Below, in pieces: positions 47,403 through 55,588 of a DNA stretch of 64,000 nt (position 1 is the first letter of the stretch; the number at the start of each line of letters is the position of its first letter). The DNA is from Curtobacterium sp. Leaf261. GTDB taxonomy: Bacteria > Actinomycetota > Actinomycetes > Actinomycetales > Microbacteriaceae. The notes below the pieces were generated by a model. That model had not been told where the DNA came from, made no database searches, and worked only from the letters and a program-made list of their open reading frames with translations. The stretch spans positions 766,822 to 830,821 of the forward strand of contig NZ_LMMJ01000001.1 in NCBI RefSeq assembly GCF_001422205.1. Direction: 5' to 3'. The position numbers and the translations under genes are program-made.

Positions 47403-48344
47403 TTGCCGTATGAACTAGAGGACCGCCTTGTCATAGGCGTAGCCTCGAGTGCACTTTTTGACCTGAAGGAATCTGACGCAGTGTTCCGAGCCAGCGGCGA
47501 GGACGAGTACAGAAGGTATCAAGAGGAGCACCTGGACGACGCACTTCCGACCGGCATCGCGTTCCCGTTCATCAAGCGTCTACTCAGCTTGAACGATCTG
47601 GCTGATGATCCAGCCGACCCTCTCGTCGAGGTGATCGTTCTTTCTCGTAATGACCCTGAGACGGGCCTGAGGGTTATGAGGTCGATTGCCCATCACGCCC
47701 TGCCGATCACTCGTGCAGTCTTCATGCAAGGTCGCTCACCACACAAATTCATTCCTGCGTTCAGCATGTCATTGTTCTTGTCGGCGAACGCTGAAGACGT
47801 TCGTGATGCAATCGAACGCGGCCTGCCTGCAGGGCAAGTGCTTACGGGAGCTGCGGACGATGACGCTTCCGCCGATCTACGAATCGCCTTCGACTTCGAT
47901 GGCGTTTTGGCGGACGACCCTTCCGAGGCCATCATGCAATCGGGCGGACTGGATGAGTTTCACGCCCATGAATCAACCCATTCCACAGAGGCGCATGAGG
48001 GCGGCCCCCTCCGCGAGCTGCTGCGTAACATAAATCGAATTCAGGACAAGGAGGAGGAACGTCGTCGTGTGGATTCGTCGTACGAGATTCGAGTCCACGT
48101 TGCGATCGTCACGGCTCGTAACGCACCATCGCATGAACGGGCGGTGAAAAGCCTCAAAGAGTGGGGTGTGCGAGTGAACGACGCGTTCTTCCTGGGGGGT
48201 ATCGACAAGGGGCGGATCTTGCAAGTGCTGCAACCGCACATCTTCTTCGACGACCAGCGAAGCCATCTTGATCGCACGGCGAGTGTCGCACCGAGTGTGC
48301 ACGTGCCGTTTGGCGCGATCAACCGGGCCGCGACCTCCGGCTGA
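47403..48344 (+). CDS. cN-I-type 5'-nucleotidase
   Basis: A 313-residue protein of the cytosolic 5'-nucleotidase I family (HAD fold). Family segments are LVIGVASSALFDLKES, GIAFPFIKRLLSLN, EVIVLSRNDPETGLRVM, FMQGRSPHKFIPAF and LFLSANAEDV. The HAD catalytic motif is AFDFDGVLADDP (near residue 162), and FFDDQRSHLD supplies the last acidic pair. It dephosphorylates (deoxy)nucleoside monophosphates in the cytoplasm. The start is TTG at 47403 with AAGGAG seven bases upstream. It follows the UvrD-type gene by 26 bp, so it may be the last gene of the defence operon, although its lower GC and housekeeping-type family leave room for a separate origin. If it is part of the system, it could restrict phage replication by nucleotide depletion. 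Confidence 0.88.
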   Translation: MPYELEDRLVIGVASSALFDLKESDAVFRASGEDEYRRYQEEHLDDALPTGIAFPFIKRLLSLNDLADDPADPLVEVIVLSRNDPETGLRVMRSIAHHALPITRAVFMQGRSPHKFIPAFSMSLFLSANAEDVRDAIERGLPAGQVLTGAADDDASADLRIAFDFDGVLADDPSEAIMQSGGLDEFHAHESTHSTEAHEGGPLRELLRNINRIQDKEEERRRVDSSYEIRVHVAIVTARNAPSHERAVKSLKEWGVRVNDAFFLGGIDKGRILQVLQPHIFFDDQRSHLDRTASVAPSVHVPFGAINRAATSG

Positions 48345-48577
48345 CCGGAGCGAGTTTCAGGCTGCCGAACCGCGTCGAGCAAGTGGCCGTCCGCCCCCCC
48401 CCCCCGAGTCAGGGTTTTTCCCGTGTTCGCGCAGTTCCGTCACTCGGGCGTCTGCACTCTCATCGGCCAGGGCGACGCGGTTTAGCACCTCCAGGGCTGA
48501 CCACGTTCCAGGCCCATTTGCTGCGCCGAAGCTCCGCTATGCCGCGTCCAACGTTGTCTGTCCGGCGTGAACACTTC
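48345..48577. other. Convergent intergenic region with 12-C homopolymer
   Basis: A 233-bp gap between two convergent genes. It holds an uninterrupted run of 12 C (48394-48405) followed by CGAGTCAGGG and five T. No open gene, tRNA or clear hairpin was seen. The run is the longest homopolymer noticed in the window. Confidence 0.7.
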
Positions 48578-49834
48578 TCAGGCCCGCTCCTCGGGACCTC
48601 CTCTGTCTTCGGCCTTCCTCTCGCGCAGCGCTCGCTCTGCGATGTCAGCAGCAACCCGCCCAGTCGCCAGCCGCGCGCGATCAAAGGCCTCGACGCCGAA
48701 CTTGCGTGCGGTGTCGACGCCGTCCGCACCGTTGTCGATGAACTGGTCTCGCACATCGATGACCGCCTCCAACCACCGCCTGGCGTCGGTCGATCTGTGC
48801 CCACCCTCGACGCCGAGCCGCTGATGAAACTCTCCGACGGCGGCCCCAACGAGGTTACTCGAACGAACCACGGCTCGAGCAGGAATCGGCTGCAGAAGAA
48901 CCTTTGTGTTCGCACGCTGCGCGGCGGCATCCATCCGGGTGAGCAGATAATCCGTGTGCTCCTTGATCCGATCGACCCGGTTTTCACGCACTGCTTGCAG
49001 CTCGAGTCGTTTCCGGTTCACGTCGTCGGGTGCAGCGTCGAGCACGCGATCAAGCTCGAGGACATCGAGGGACTCTTGGAGCTGGAAGCAGTGCGCGATG
49101 ACGGCGAGCCACTCGCGGACCTTCGGTTCGATCTGCTCGGTCGCATCGGCCAGCTCGCCGAGTTTCATCCTCTTCTCGAGCTTCTGGGCGAGACCGCCAA
49201 GCTGCCGCAGCGCGTACGCCTGTGTTCTGGAGATGGTCACGGATGTTCCTTGCACCTTCGACCACGTGTACTCATCCACCCGACCGGCCGATCCGCGGCT
49301 GGTCATTGCGTCCTCGACCACAAAGTCCACGCCAATCATGTCTGCGAGAACTGCATCCTTCTGGCTCCGGAGAACGTCCTCGACCTTCTCGTCGATCTCG
49401 ACTAGGTACTCGGCGAGCTGGTCGATCGACTGCTGCAGAGCCATTTGCGACATCACCGCCCCTGCACTCGCGATGGTTGCGGGGTTGAACAGCGATCCGA
49501 CGGATGAGAATTGCAAGATGTGCTTGATCTGGCCGCCAGAGCCCTTCGCGACGACGATCCCCATCTTCAGGCCTGTATCGCCATTCGTCATGAGGGAGAA
49601 CCTGTTTGCTATCTCGGCCGACTCCTTGGTGAGCTTCACCCAGCGGCCCGAATTCTCAGCGACCCCGCCTGCCATCTGCGCAGCAGCCCCCACCGCACCT
49701 GCGGCAGTGGTGAGTCGTGCACTGATGTCTTCAGACGGGAGGCCCTCACTCTCGAGGAACTGGTCCACGGCCGAGGGCTCACCGATGACTGCGATACCGT
49801 CATCGTCACTGATGAGCTGAATCTGTTCGTCCAT
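48578..49834 (-). CDS. Hypothetical helical protein in defence island
   Basis: A 418-residue protein of no recognised family. Visible features: a short acidic N-terminus (MDEQIQLISDDDGIAVIG), an Ala/Gly-rich amphipathic stretch (about residues 40-60; LTTAAGAVGAAAQMAGG), a weakly hydrophobic segment (SSVGSLFNPATIASAGAVM), and then long helices with coiled-coil character up to the C-terminus (SIDQLAEYLVEIDEKVEDVLRS and LEKRMKLGELADATEQIE without break points). It could be a pore-forming-like or membrane-associating protein, but that is speculation. The ATG at 49834 is preferred over one 14 codons upstream because AGGAG sits 7 nt before it. It is encoded opposite to the large operon. GC content is lower than in the flanking core genes. 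Confidence 0.75.
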   Translation of the reverse strand: MDEQIQLISDDDGIAVIGEPSAVDQFLESEGLPSEDISARLTTAAGAVGAAAQMAGGVAENSGRWVKLTKESAEIANRFSLMTNGDTGLKMGIVVAKGSGGQIKHILQFSSVGSLFNPATIASAGAVMSQMALQQSIDQLAEYLVEIDEKVEDVLRSQKDAVLADMIGVDFVVEDAMTSRGSAGRVDEYTWSKVQGTSVTISRTQAYALRQLGGLAQKLEKRMKLGELADATEQIEPKVREWLAVIAHCFQLQESLDVLELDRVLDAAPDDVNRKRLELQAVRENRVDRIKEHTDYLLTRMDAAAQRANTKVLLQPIPARAVVRSSNLVGAAVGEFHQRLGVEGGHRSTDARRWLEAVIDVRDQFIDNGADGVDTARKFGVEAFDRARLATGRVAADIAERALRERKAEDRGGPEERA

Positions 49835-50017
49835 GGTCCACTCCTGGTTGACGCGACGCACCCAAGTGGATGACATCTTGATGATGATGCTGCTCTGACT
49901 GATTTACCGCAGTCGACGCAAACGTCCTCGCCATCACGTGCGAAAGTGAGCGCGCGCTCGGCTAGCGAGGTCCTCTTCGATCAGCCACGGGGCGCCGCGA
50001 GTGTGATCGCTTGCAAC

Positions 50018-50092
50018 CTACCGCAGGAACGCACGGAGGCGTTTCGGATCGATTCGTAGTTCCTGTGCGAGAGCCGGGGCAGTGATTGTCAT
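50018..50092 (-). pseudogene. 24-codon remnant coupled to the GmrSD-like gene
   Basis: The ATG (50090-50092) overlaps the stop of the DUF262 gene as ATGA and the frame closes with TAG after 24 residues, beginning MTITAPALAQELRIDPK and ending RLRAFLR. This matches the usual N-terminus of small helix-extension DNA-binding domains that begin with an A-x-E-L-x-I-D-P-K-x-L-R-x-F-L-R helix, as in Lsr2 C-terminal-like folds. It is probably the surviving 5' end of a longer gene once cotranscribed with the nuclease. Confidence 0.5.
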
Positions 50093-52599
50093 GCCAGCGC
50101 CCACTGGCCGCGTCGAACGGCGTCGACGAACCAGCGCAGCGTGTCGACGACCATTGTCAGAGAGGCGGCCGACGTCAGGGTCTCGATCGGGAACGACGGC
50201 CGCTTGTCGATCCGATCGGCTGAGAGGTCGACACCGGGAACGGCGTTCAGCCGATTCCGGAACTCGTTGCGCAGCGCGACGTCGTCGAACGGCGGGCGCG
50301 TCTTCAGATGCTGGAACACGACCTCGACGCTCCCCGAGATCGGGTAGATCGCGAACGGCCAGTGCGAGATGTTCGCATCCGCTCGACGTGGCGCGACCAT
50401 GAATGCACTGCTCTCCCGAGCCGATCCGTACTCGACGCTCCCGCCCATCTCCTTCCAAGCGCGGAACAGTTTGTCCACCGCCCCCACCGTCGCAGGCGGG
50501 TTCGAGCTCGCCAGCTGACCGAAGAACGTCCCGTCGGCAACCGGATCGACGTCGGAACCTTCGTCCCCGGTCAGGTTGAGCAGCGCAGCGAGCTGCGCCG
50601 TCGTGAGGCGTGCTGCCTCATCCGCGACCCCGTTCAGCGAGAACGACAGTCCTTCCGCTTCCAGGACGTCCCGAGGATCGCTGTCGTCCGTCGGATCGAT
50701 CCAGCGGAACCCGGGCGAGATCGTCCCAGTTCCCTGCAAGACCCGATGTGCACCGGGGATCTCGACGCTCCCCAGGTGGACACCGAGCGGCACGGGGTGG
50801 GTGCCGATCAGTGCCGCTAGATCTCCGTACGAAGTCCACCGTCCCGCCGGGATCGCCATGATCGCCTGGTGCGCGAGCGACCAGTCGCGGCCGGAGTCCG
50901 CAGCGGTGATGCGTTCGTTCGGTCCCATCCACTGCGCGATGATATGGTCCGCGAACCAGTCACTGCGGGCGAGAATCTGCTCCCGTCCCCACGTCGGAGC
51001 GTCGAGCACAAGTCGATTGAGCGCGGTGAAGCTGCTCCGTCGGAAGTCCTCCTGCTTGGACGGGAACGGGCGGTTGCTGAGCTCCGAGTTGTACCCGGTG
51101 AGCGTCAGGTTCCCGACCGAGTGCACGACCTGTTCATGGACGAGCTCGATGGTCTCCTGCGGCTCAATTTCCGCCCCGAGGACGTCACTCCACTCCGGCG
51201 TGAGCGTCTGCGGAAGGATGTGCTCGATCGTCGCCTTCTCGACGTCGACCTCCTCCTTCGGGTTGATGGACTGTCCAATCCACTTCAGGATGAGCTTCTG
51301 CTGAGACTTGAGGCCGCGCAGATAGAAAGGTTGTGTGCGCACAGCGTCGCGGATCTGCTCATCCGTCGAGAAGTACTTCCGCCCGGTGGAGAAGTAGTCG
51401 AGCAACACCTGATCCGCCGGACGCTCGTCGAGTTCGCCACAAGCCTGGAGGATCGTTCGGTTCAGACTCTGACTGGTCCGACCGCCGAGTGTCCTGCGGA
51501 CGATGTACGACTCGATGGCGGCTAGCGCACGAGCGACCTCTTCCGTCGTGCTGAGACCGTCGGCTCGGCGTGAGAGCAGGCGCAGCGTGAGCGGAACGGT
51601 CGTCGCCGATGCCCATTCGGCGAGGTGGGTGAGATGTCCCCGGACCTCGGCGTCCGGTTCCATCGACGGGTCGCGAATGACGGCGAGATGCTCGGAGAGC
51701 CGGCCGAAGCGTTCGATCTCCGAGACGATCTGTTCGTCGTACATCTTCGACAGACGAGCCTGCTGGTAGCTGTAGATGTCGCCCTGCTTGAGCAGGGGCG
51801 CATCTGCCACGGCGTCGAGCCAGAAGATCAGTTCGAGGTCGTTGACGCTGAGCCGGCGCTGCATCGGCAACCACCACGAGGAGTAGACGGATTCACCCCG
51901 TGATCCGAGACGCATGAAGAGGTAGTTGCGCACCAGGTCGCCCTGCGTGAGGCGGAGCCCGGTGTTGTTCAGGGACTCGAAGATCCGGTAGACGTTGTCG
52001 TCGTCGCGCGCGGTGATCGACACGAAGCTCAGGCCTCCGAGCACCGCTTCGCGGATGCGCTCGATGTCGTGGAGGTCTTCTGGGTCGTCCGCCGCTTCAA
52101 GCGCCCGGCGGAAGAACGAGTAGGCGTTGCCGACGCCCGAGGTCGAGTCGGCTCCAACCGCGCCGTCGACCACCGCGCGGAAGTCATCCCGGTCCGCCTG
52201 CGTCGGAAGCAGTTTGAGGCGTGCGTCACCGGGCTTGAAGCGGTCGGCGACGTACTGCTCGTGGAGGCTCTCCGCGAGCATCGGCTGGTCCGGCTGGTGA
52301 GCCCGGAGGTAGTCACGGAGGGCACACAGCAGGATCGAGAGCGTCGTGAGGCGCTGCTGGCCGTCCACGACCAGGAACTCCATCCCCGTGGGAACGATTG
52401 CTCCGGTGGACAGGACGAGAGAACCCATGAAGTGCGTTGCCGATGGGTTCGTCCTCCGCGACTCCGCGAGCTCGAGGATGTCGGCCCAGAGCCGGTGGCG
52501 CTGCTTGACCTCCCACGCGTAGGGCCGCTGATAGAGCGGCACCAGGTATTGCTTGGGTCCTCCGAGAAGTTCCTGGAGGGTGGTCTCGCGCACGTCCAT
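50089..52599 (-). CDS. GmrSD-type DUF262/DUF1524 protein with alkyltransferase-like domain
   Basis: An 836-residue type IV restriction-like protein. The DUF262 (GmrS, ParB/sulfiredoxin-like) part has VPLYQRPYAW (about residues 20-29) and VVDGQQRLTTLS (about 77-88). The DUF1524 (GmrD, His-Me finger) nuclease part has EHILPQTL near 457 and VGNLTLTGYNSELSN near 497. GmrSD cleaves DNA with modified cytosines using NTP. After the nuclease comes an MGMT/ATL-like domain (about 580-630: IPAGRWTSYGDLAALIG, then GAHRVLQGTGTISPGFRW) in which the usual Pro-Cys-His-Arg active site reads Gly-Ala-His-Arg, so no alkyl transfer is expected. A C-terminal domain of about 180 residues is unassigned. The ATG at 52599 is preferred (GAGAGG upstream) over one 16 codons earlier. 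Confidence 0.9.
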   Translation of the reverse strand: MDVRETTLQELLGGPKQYLVPLYQRPYAWEVKQRHRLWADILELAESRRTNPSATHFMGSLVLSTGAIVPTGMEFLVVDGQQRLTTLSILLCALRDYLRAHQPDQPMLAESLHEQYVADRFKPGDARLKLLPTQADRDDFRAVVDGAVGADSTSGVGNAYSFFRRALEAADDPEDLHDIERIREAVLGGLSFVSITARDDDNVYRIFESLNNTGLRLTQGDLVRNYLFMRLGSRGESVYSSWWLPMQRRLSVNDLELIFWLDAVADAPLLKQGDIYSYQQARLSKMYDEQIVSEIERFGRLSEHLAVIRDPSMEPDAEVRGHLTHLAEWASATTVPLTLRLLSRRADGLSTTEEVARALAAIESYIVRRTLGGRTSQSLNRTILQACGELDERPADQVLLDYFSTGRKYFSTDEQIRDAVRTQPFYLRGLKSQQKLILKWIGQSINPKEEVDVEKATIEHILPQTLTPEWSDVLGAEIEPQETIELVHEQVVHSVGNLTLTGYNSELSNRPFPSKQEDFRRSSFTALNRLVLDAPTWGREQILARSDWFADHIIAQWMGPNERITAADSGRDWSLAHQAIMAIPAGRWTSYGDLAALIGTHPVPLGVHLGSVEIPGAHRVLQGTGTISPGFRWIDPTDDSDPRDVLEAEGLSFSLNGVADEAARLTTAQLAALLNLTGDEGSDVDPVADGTFFGQLASSNPPATVGAVDKLFRAWKEMGGSVEYGSARESSAFMVAPRRADANISHWPFAIYPISGSVEVVFQHLKTRPPFDDVALRNEFRNRLNAVPGVDLSADRIDKRPSFPIETLTSAASLTMVVDTLRWFVDAVRRGQWALA

Positions 52600-52783
52600 G
52601 TACTGCCTCTCGCTCGGTCCAGCAGCCCAGGGCGGCTGCCTCCTCACACCTCGACGGAAGCATGGTTGAGCCCCCAGAACGGGTACTCGTGCGACGCCTC
52701 GTCAACCGCGAGGATAGTTCAGAACCGAGCGCGATGGGGATCGCGCCCGGACGAACACCATGCGAGCCACAGGGGGCACCACC

Positions 52784-54895
52784 ATGACGATCGCCGGCGA
52801 CTCAGCACGAGTGGAAGCCCGCCGCCAACGAGGCCGGGCTCGCGAACTCCGCCTCCAGGCCGACGAGGCCGACGCCCGCGCCGGCCGCTTCGAGATCGCC
52901 CACCGCACCGAGGGCGAGACCGCGAAGATCCTCGCCCCACTCGCCGGCATCGGGTACCACCTCCTCGCCGACCGCCGCTGGCCCGGCAGCCGCACCGCCC
53001 AAGTCGACATGGTCGTCGTCGGCCGCGCCGGTGTGTTCATCGTCGACACGAAGTCCTGGCGCGAAGTCGCGGTCCACGGCGACCGCATCACCCGCGGCCA
53101 GGAGGACGTGACCGACGACGTCGCCCGCCTCGCCGACCTCGCGTACAGCGCCGAGTCAGCGCTCGCAGACATCGGGCTCCCACCGGGCGAGGTGCACGCC
53201 GTCGTCGCCCTCGCCGGGCAGAAGAAGATGCACGCGCGAGTGGCCTCGGTGGACGTGGTCGGTGTGCACGACCTCATCGGGCACATCACGAATCCGGGCG
53301 CGCGACTCTCCGCAGGGCGCGTCGAGGAAGTCGTCAAAGCTGTCATGACGCACTTCCCGGTGATCGGCGACGATCCGCTCCCACTGACGCAGATCGTGGT
53401 GCCCGCGGCGGTCCTCCCCCGCGACGCCGAACCGACGCTCTTCACCCCCGAGCTCGAGGCGCAGCTCACGGCGGGTGTCCTCGACGCCCCGATCGAGGAC
53501 TGGATGGCGTTCCTCGACCCGACGCAGGCCAAGCTCGTCCGCCGCAACTTCAACGGCCCAGCACGCATCCGCGGCGCCGCCGGCACCGGCAAGACCGTCG
53601 TCGGCCTCCACCGCGCCGCCTACCTCGCCCGAGCGACCGGCGGCCGCGTCCTCTTCGCCACCTACATCAGCACCCTCCCCAAGGTGCTCAGTTCGCTCTT
53701 CGAGCGACTGGCGCCCGACATGGCCGGCCGCGTCGAGTTCACCAGCGTCCACGCGCTGGCACGCCGGGTCCTGAGCGAGCGCGGGATCCCGTTCCGGATC
53801 GCCGAACGGGAGGCGCGGCTCGCGTTCAACGACGCATGGAACGCGATCCGGGCCTCCAGTCCGCTGCGCTCCGAGCGCTTCACGCGCCGGTACTGGGAAG
53901 ACGAGATCAAGCACGTCATCAAGGGGCGCGGCCTGACGCGCTTCGACCAGTACGCGGACCTGGCGCGCGTCGGGCGGAAGTACGCGCTCCCGGTGGAGGC
54001 ACGGCAGGCGGTGTGGGACCTGTACGAGGCGTACTCGCGCGGGCTGCGCGAGCGGCGCGTGACGGACTGGGAGGACATCGTCCTCCTCGCACGTGACGCC
54101 ATGGCCGAGGTGCCACTCGATGGCTTCGACGCGGTGATCGTCGACGAGGCGCAGGACCTGTCGTGCGCGATGGTGTCGCTCCTGCACTCGATCGTCGGTG
54201 ACCGGCCGGACGGTCTGACCCTGATCGGCGACGGGCAGCAGACCATCTACCCGGGTGGGTACACGCTCGGCGAGGTCGGCATCAGCCTCGCCGGACGCGG
54301 TGTCGTGCTCGACGTCAACCACCGGAACACGGCGGAAATCCTCGACTTTGCGAAGGGCATGGTCGCCGAGGACCAGTTCGTCGACATCGAGGGCGTCGAC
54401 GGCGTCGGTGACACCGTCGCCGACGTCACGAGGACCGGGCCGGAACCGGTCATCCATCGGAGCAGGTGGAGAGCGGAGCACGACGTGGCGATGCTCGCGC
54501 GGGTGACCGAGGTGCTGCGGCTGGTCGGGGTCGGGGTCGGCGACGTCGGGATCCTCACGGCGACGAACCCGCAGGCAGCGAAGGTCGCGGAGGCGCTGGC
54601 GAAGGCCGGTGTCTCTGTCGTCACGCTCGACAACTACAAGGGCAAGACGGTCGATGCGGTGAAGGTCGGCACGATCAAGCGCGCGAAGGGCCTCGAGTTC
54701 AAGCAGGTGTTGCTCGCGCACGTGCCGGGGAAGCTGCTCGACGTCGTGTCGGGTGACCCGTCGGAGGTCGAGCGGGAGCGCAGGGAGCTCGATCGGCGGG
54801 AGCTCTACGTCGGGATGACTCGGGCGCGGGACGGGCTGTGGGTCGGTGTGACGGGTGGCGGGCATGACCCGTCCTCCACCGCCTTCCGACCGTAG
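52784..54895 (+). CDS. NERD-domain UvrD-type helicase
   Basis: A 703-residue protein with an N-terminal nuclease-related domain (NERD) and a C-terminal SF1 helicase. The NERD portion shows the restriction-like core AQVDMVVVGRAGVFIVDTKSW (about residues 65-85), with Asp and the D-x-K pair. The helicase has RGAAGTGKTVVGLHRAA (near 265), VIVDEAQDLSCAMVSLL, LIGDGQQTIYPGG, VNHRNTAEIL, IKRAKGLEFKQVLLAH and YVGMTRARDGL. It probably processes DNA ends in repair or defence. The ATG at 52784 follows AGGGGG by 8 nt. It is divergent from the GmrSD-like gene. Confidence 0.9.
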   Translation: MTIAGDSARVEARRQRGRARELRLQADEADARAGRFEIAHRTEGETAKILAPLAGIGYHLLADRRWPGSRTAQVDMVVVGRAGVFIVDTKSWREVAVHGDRITRGQEDVTDDVARLADLAYSAESALADIGLPPGEVHAVVALAGQKKMHARVASVDVVGVHDLIGHITNPGARLSAGRVEEVVKAVMTHFPVIGDDPLPLTQIVVPAAVLPRDAEPTLFTPELEAQLTAGVLDAPIEDWMAFLDPTQAKLVRRNFNGPARIRGAAGTGKTVVGLHRAAYLARATGGRVLFATYISTLPKVLSSLFERLAPDMAGRVEFTSVHALARRVLSERGIPFRIAEREARLAFNDAWNAIRASSPLRSERFTRRYWEDEIKHVIKGRGLTRFDQYADLARVGRKYALPVEARQAVWDLYEAYSRGLRERRVTDWEDIVLLARDAMAEVPLDGFDAVIVDEAQDLSCAMVSLLHSIVGDRPDGLTLIGDGQQTIYPGGYTLGEVGISLAGRGVVLDVNHRNTAEILDFAKGMVAEDQFVDIEGVDGVGDTVADVTRTGPEPVIHRSRWRAEHDVAMLARVTEVLRLVGVGVGDVGILTATNPQAAKVAEALAKAGVSVVTLDNYKGKTVDAVKVGTIKRAKGLEFKQVLLAHVPGKLLDVVSGDPSEVERERRELDRRELYVGMTRARDGLWVGVTGGGHDPSSTAFRP

Positions 54896-54904
54896 GATTC
54901 CCCC

Positions 54905-55222
54905 GTGCCCGAGCGCATCATGTACGTCCAGCTGAAGACCGGCCACGCCCTCGACGCGGGCCCGGCCTGGATCAGCCGCGTGCGATTCACGAAGTCCTGG
55001 AGGACCGCGTACTTCCAGGGCCGGACGTTGGCCCGCGAACACTCGTGGGACGCCAACTTCCGCGACGTCGATACCGACGAGTGGTTCTGGCTCTCCGGCC
55101 CGAAGCGCGACCGCACCGATGCCCGGTACGGCCACGGCGACCCGATCATCGACGACGATGCCCGCGCCGACTACGAGGCGTTTCTCGACGGCGACCCACT
55201 GCCCGGCCGCGAACACGGCTGA
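54905..55222 (+). CDS. Small conserved hypothetical protein
   Basis: A 105-residue soluble protein (starts MPERIMYVQLKTGHALDAG), rich in Trp, Asp and Arg, without membrane segments. Segments WISRVRFTKSWRTAYFQGR and DEWFWLSGPKRDRTD are strongly patterned and codon use is typical of the genome, so it is likely real. The start is GTG, 9 bp after the NERD helicase stop, suggesting cotranscription. The function is unknown. Confidence 0.7.
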   Translation: MPERIMYVQLKTGHALDAGPAWISRVRFTKSWRTAYFQGRTLAREHSWDANFRDVDTDEWFWLSGPKRDRTDARYGHGDPIIDDDARADYEAFLDGDPLPGREHG

Positions 55223-55282
55223 CCTCCGGCCGATCGCGCGACACTGATCGCTGAACCATTCGTTCGACTGCAGGACCGTTCG

Positions 55283-55588
55283 TCATCGTCCGTGCGCCGT
55301 CCGGTACCACCGGGGTTGCAGCCAACGGGGCGCACCGCCGAGGAGGACGACGATGCCGAGGATCGCCGCGACGACGGCCACCAGTCCGACCAGCAGCGAC
55401 AACACTCCCGCGACGTCGGCCAACGCAGCCGACACCCCGATCGCCAGGGCAGCGAGGCCGAACCAGAACAGCCCGAGGATCACGTTGGTCGACGTGTTCC
55501 TCGTCCAGGACCGCCACACCCCGCCGTAGGCGGCGCTACCGAGCACCACGAAGACGCCACCGAACAGGATCATGAACAGCGGGATCAT
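55283..55588 (-). CDS. Small membrane protein (PRWxxPRWYR family), paralogue 1
   Basis: A 101-residue protein with three to four hydrophobic helices (IPLFMILFGGVFVVLG; NVILGLFWFGLAALAIGV; LSLLVGLVAVVAAILG) and a C-terminus PRWLQPRWYRTAHGR. The same signature closes the protein at 62327-62638. The ATG at 55588 overlaps the stop of the preceding gene and follows GAGAGGG. The function is unknown. Confidence 0.75.
   Translation of the reverse strand: MIPLFMILFGGVFVVLGSAAYGGVWRSWTRNTSTNVILGLFWFGLAALAIGVSAALADVAGVLSLLVGLVAVVAAILGIVVLLGGAPRWLQPRWYRTAHGR

Noticed and set aside
22477-48344. Calling the locus canonical class 1 DISARM
   Set aside because: DrmD-like and DrmMI-like proteins are present, but the helicase and DUF1998 functions are fused and duplicated and the phospholipase-D-like DrmC is missing, so the exact name is not supported.
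22477-48344. Calling the locus a Dpd 7-deazaguanine DNA modification cluster
   Set aside because: Helicases with DUF1998 occur there too, but no DpdA-like transglycosylase or queuosine-pathway gene is present.
22309-54895. Integrative element with attachment sites
   Set aside because: No tRNA, integrase or convincing flanking direct repeats could be found by eye; the island character rests on gene content alone.
53156-55216. A 686-codon minus-strand frame over the NERD helicase
   Set aside because: Antisense to intact helicase motifs; amino-acid composition typical of a shadow frame.
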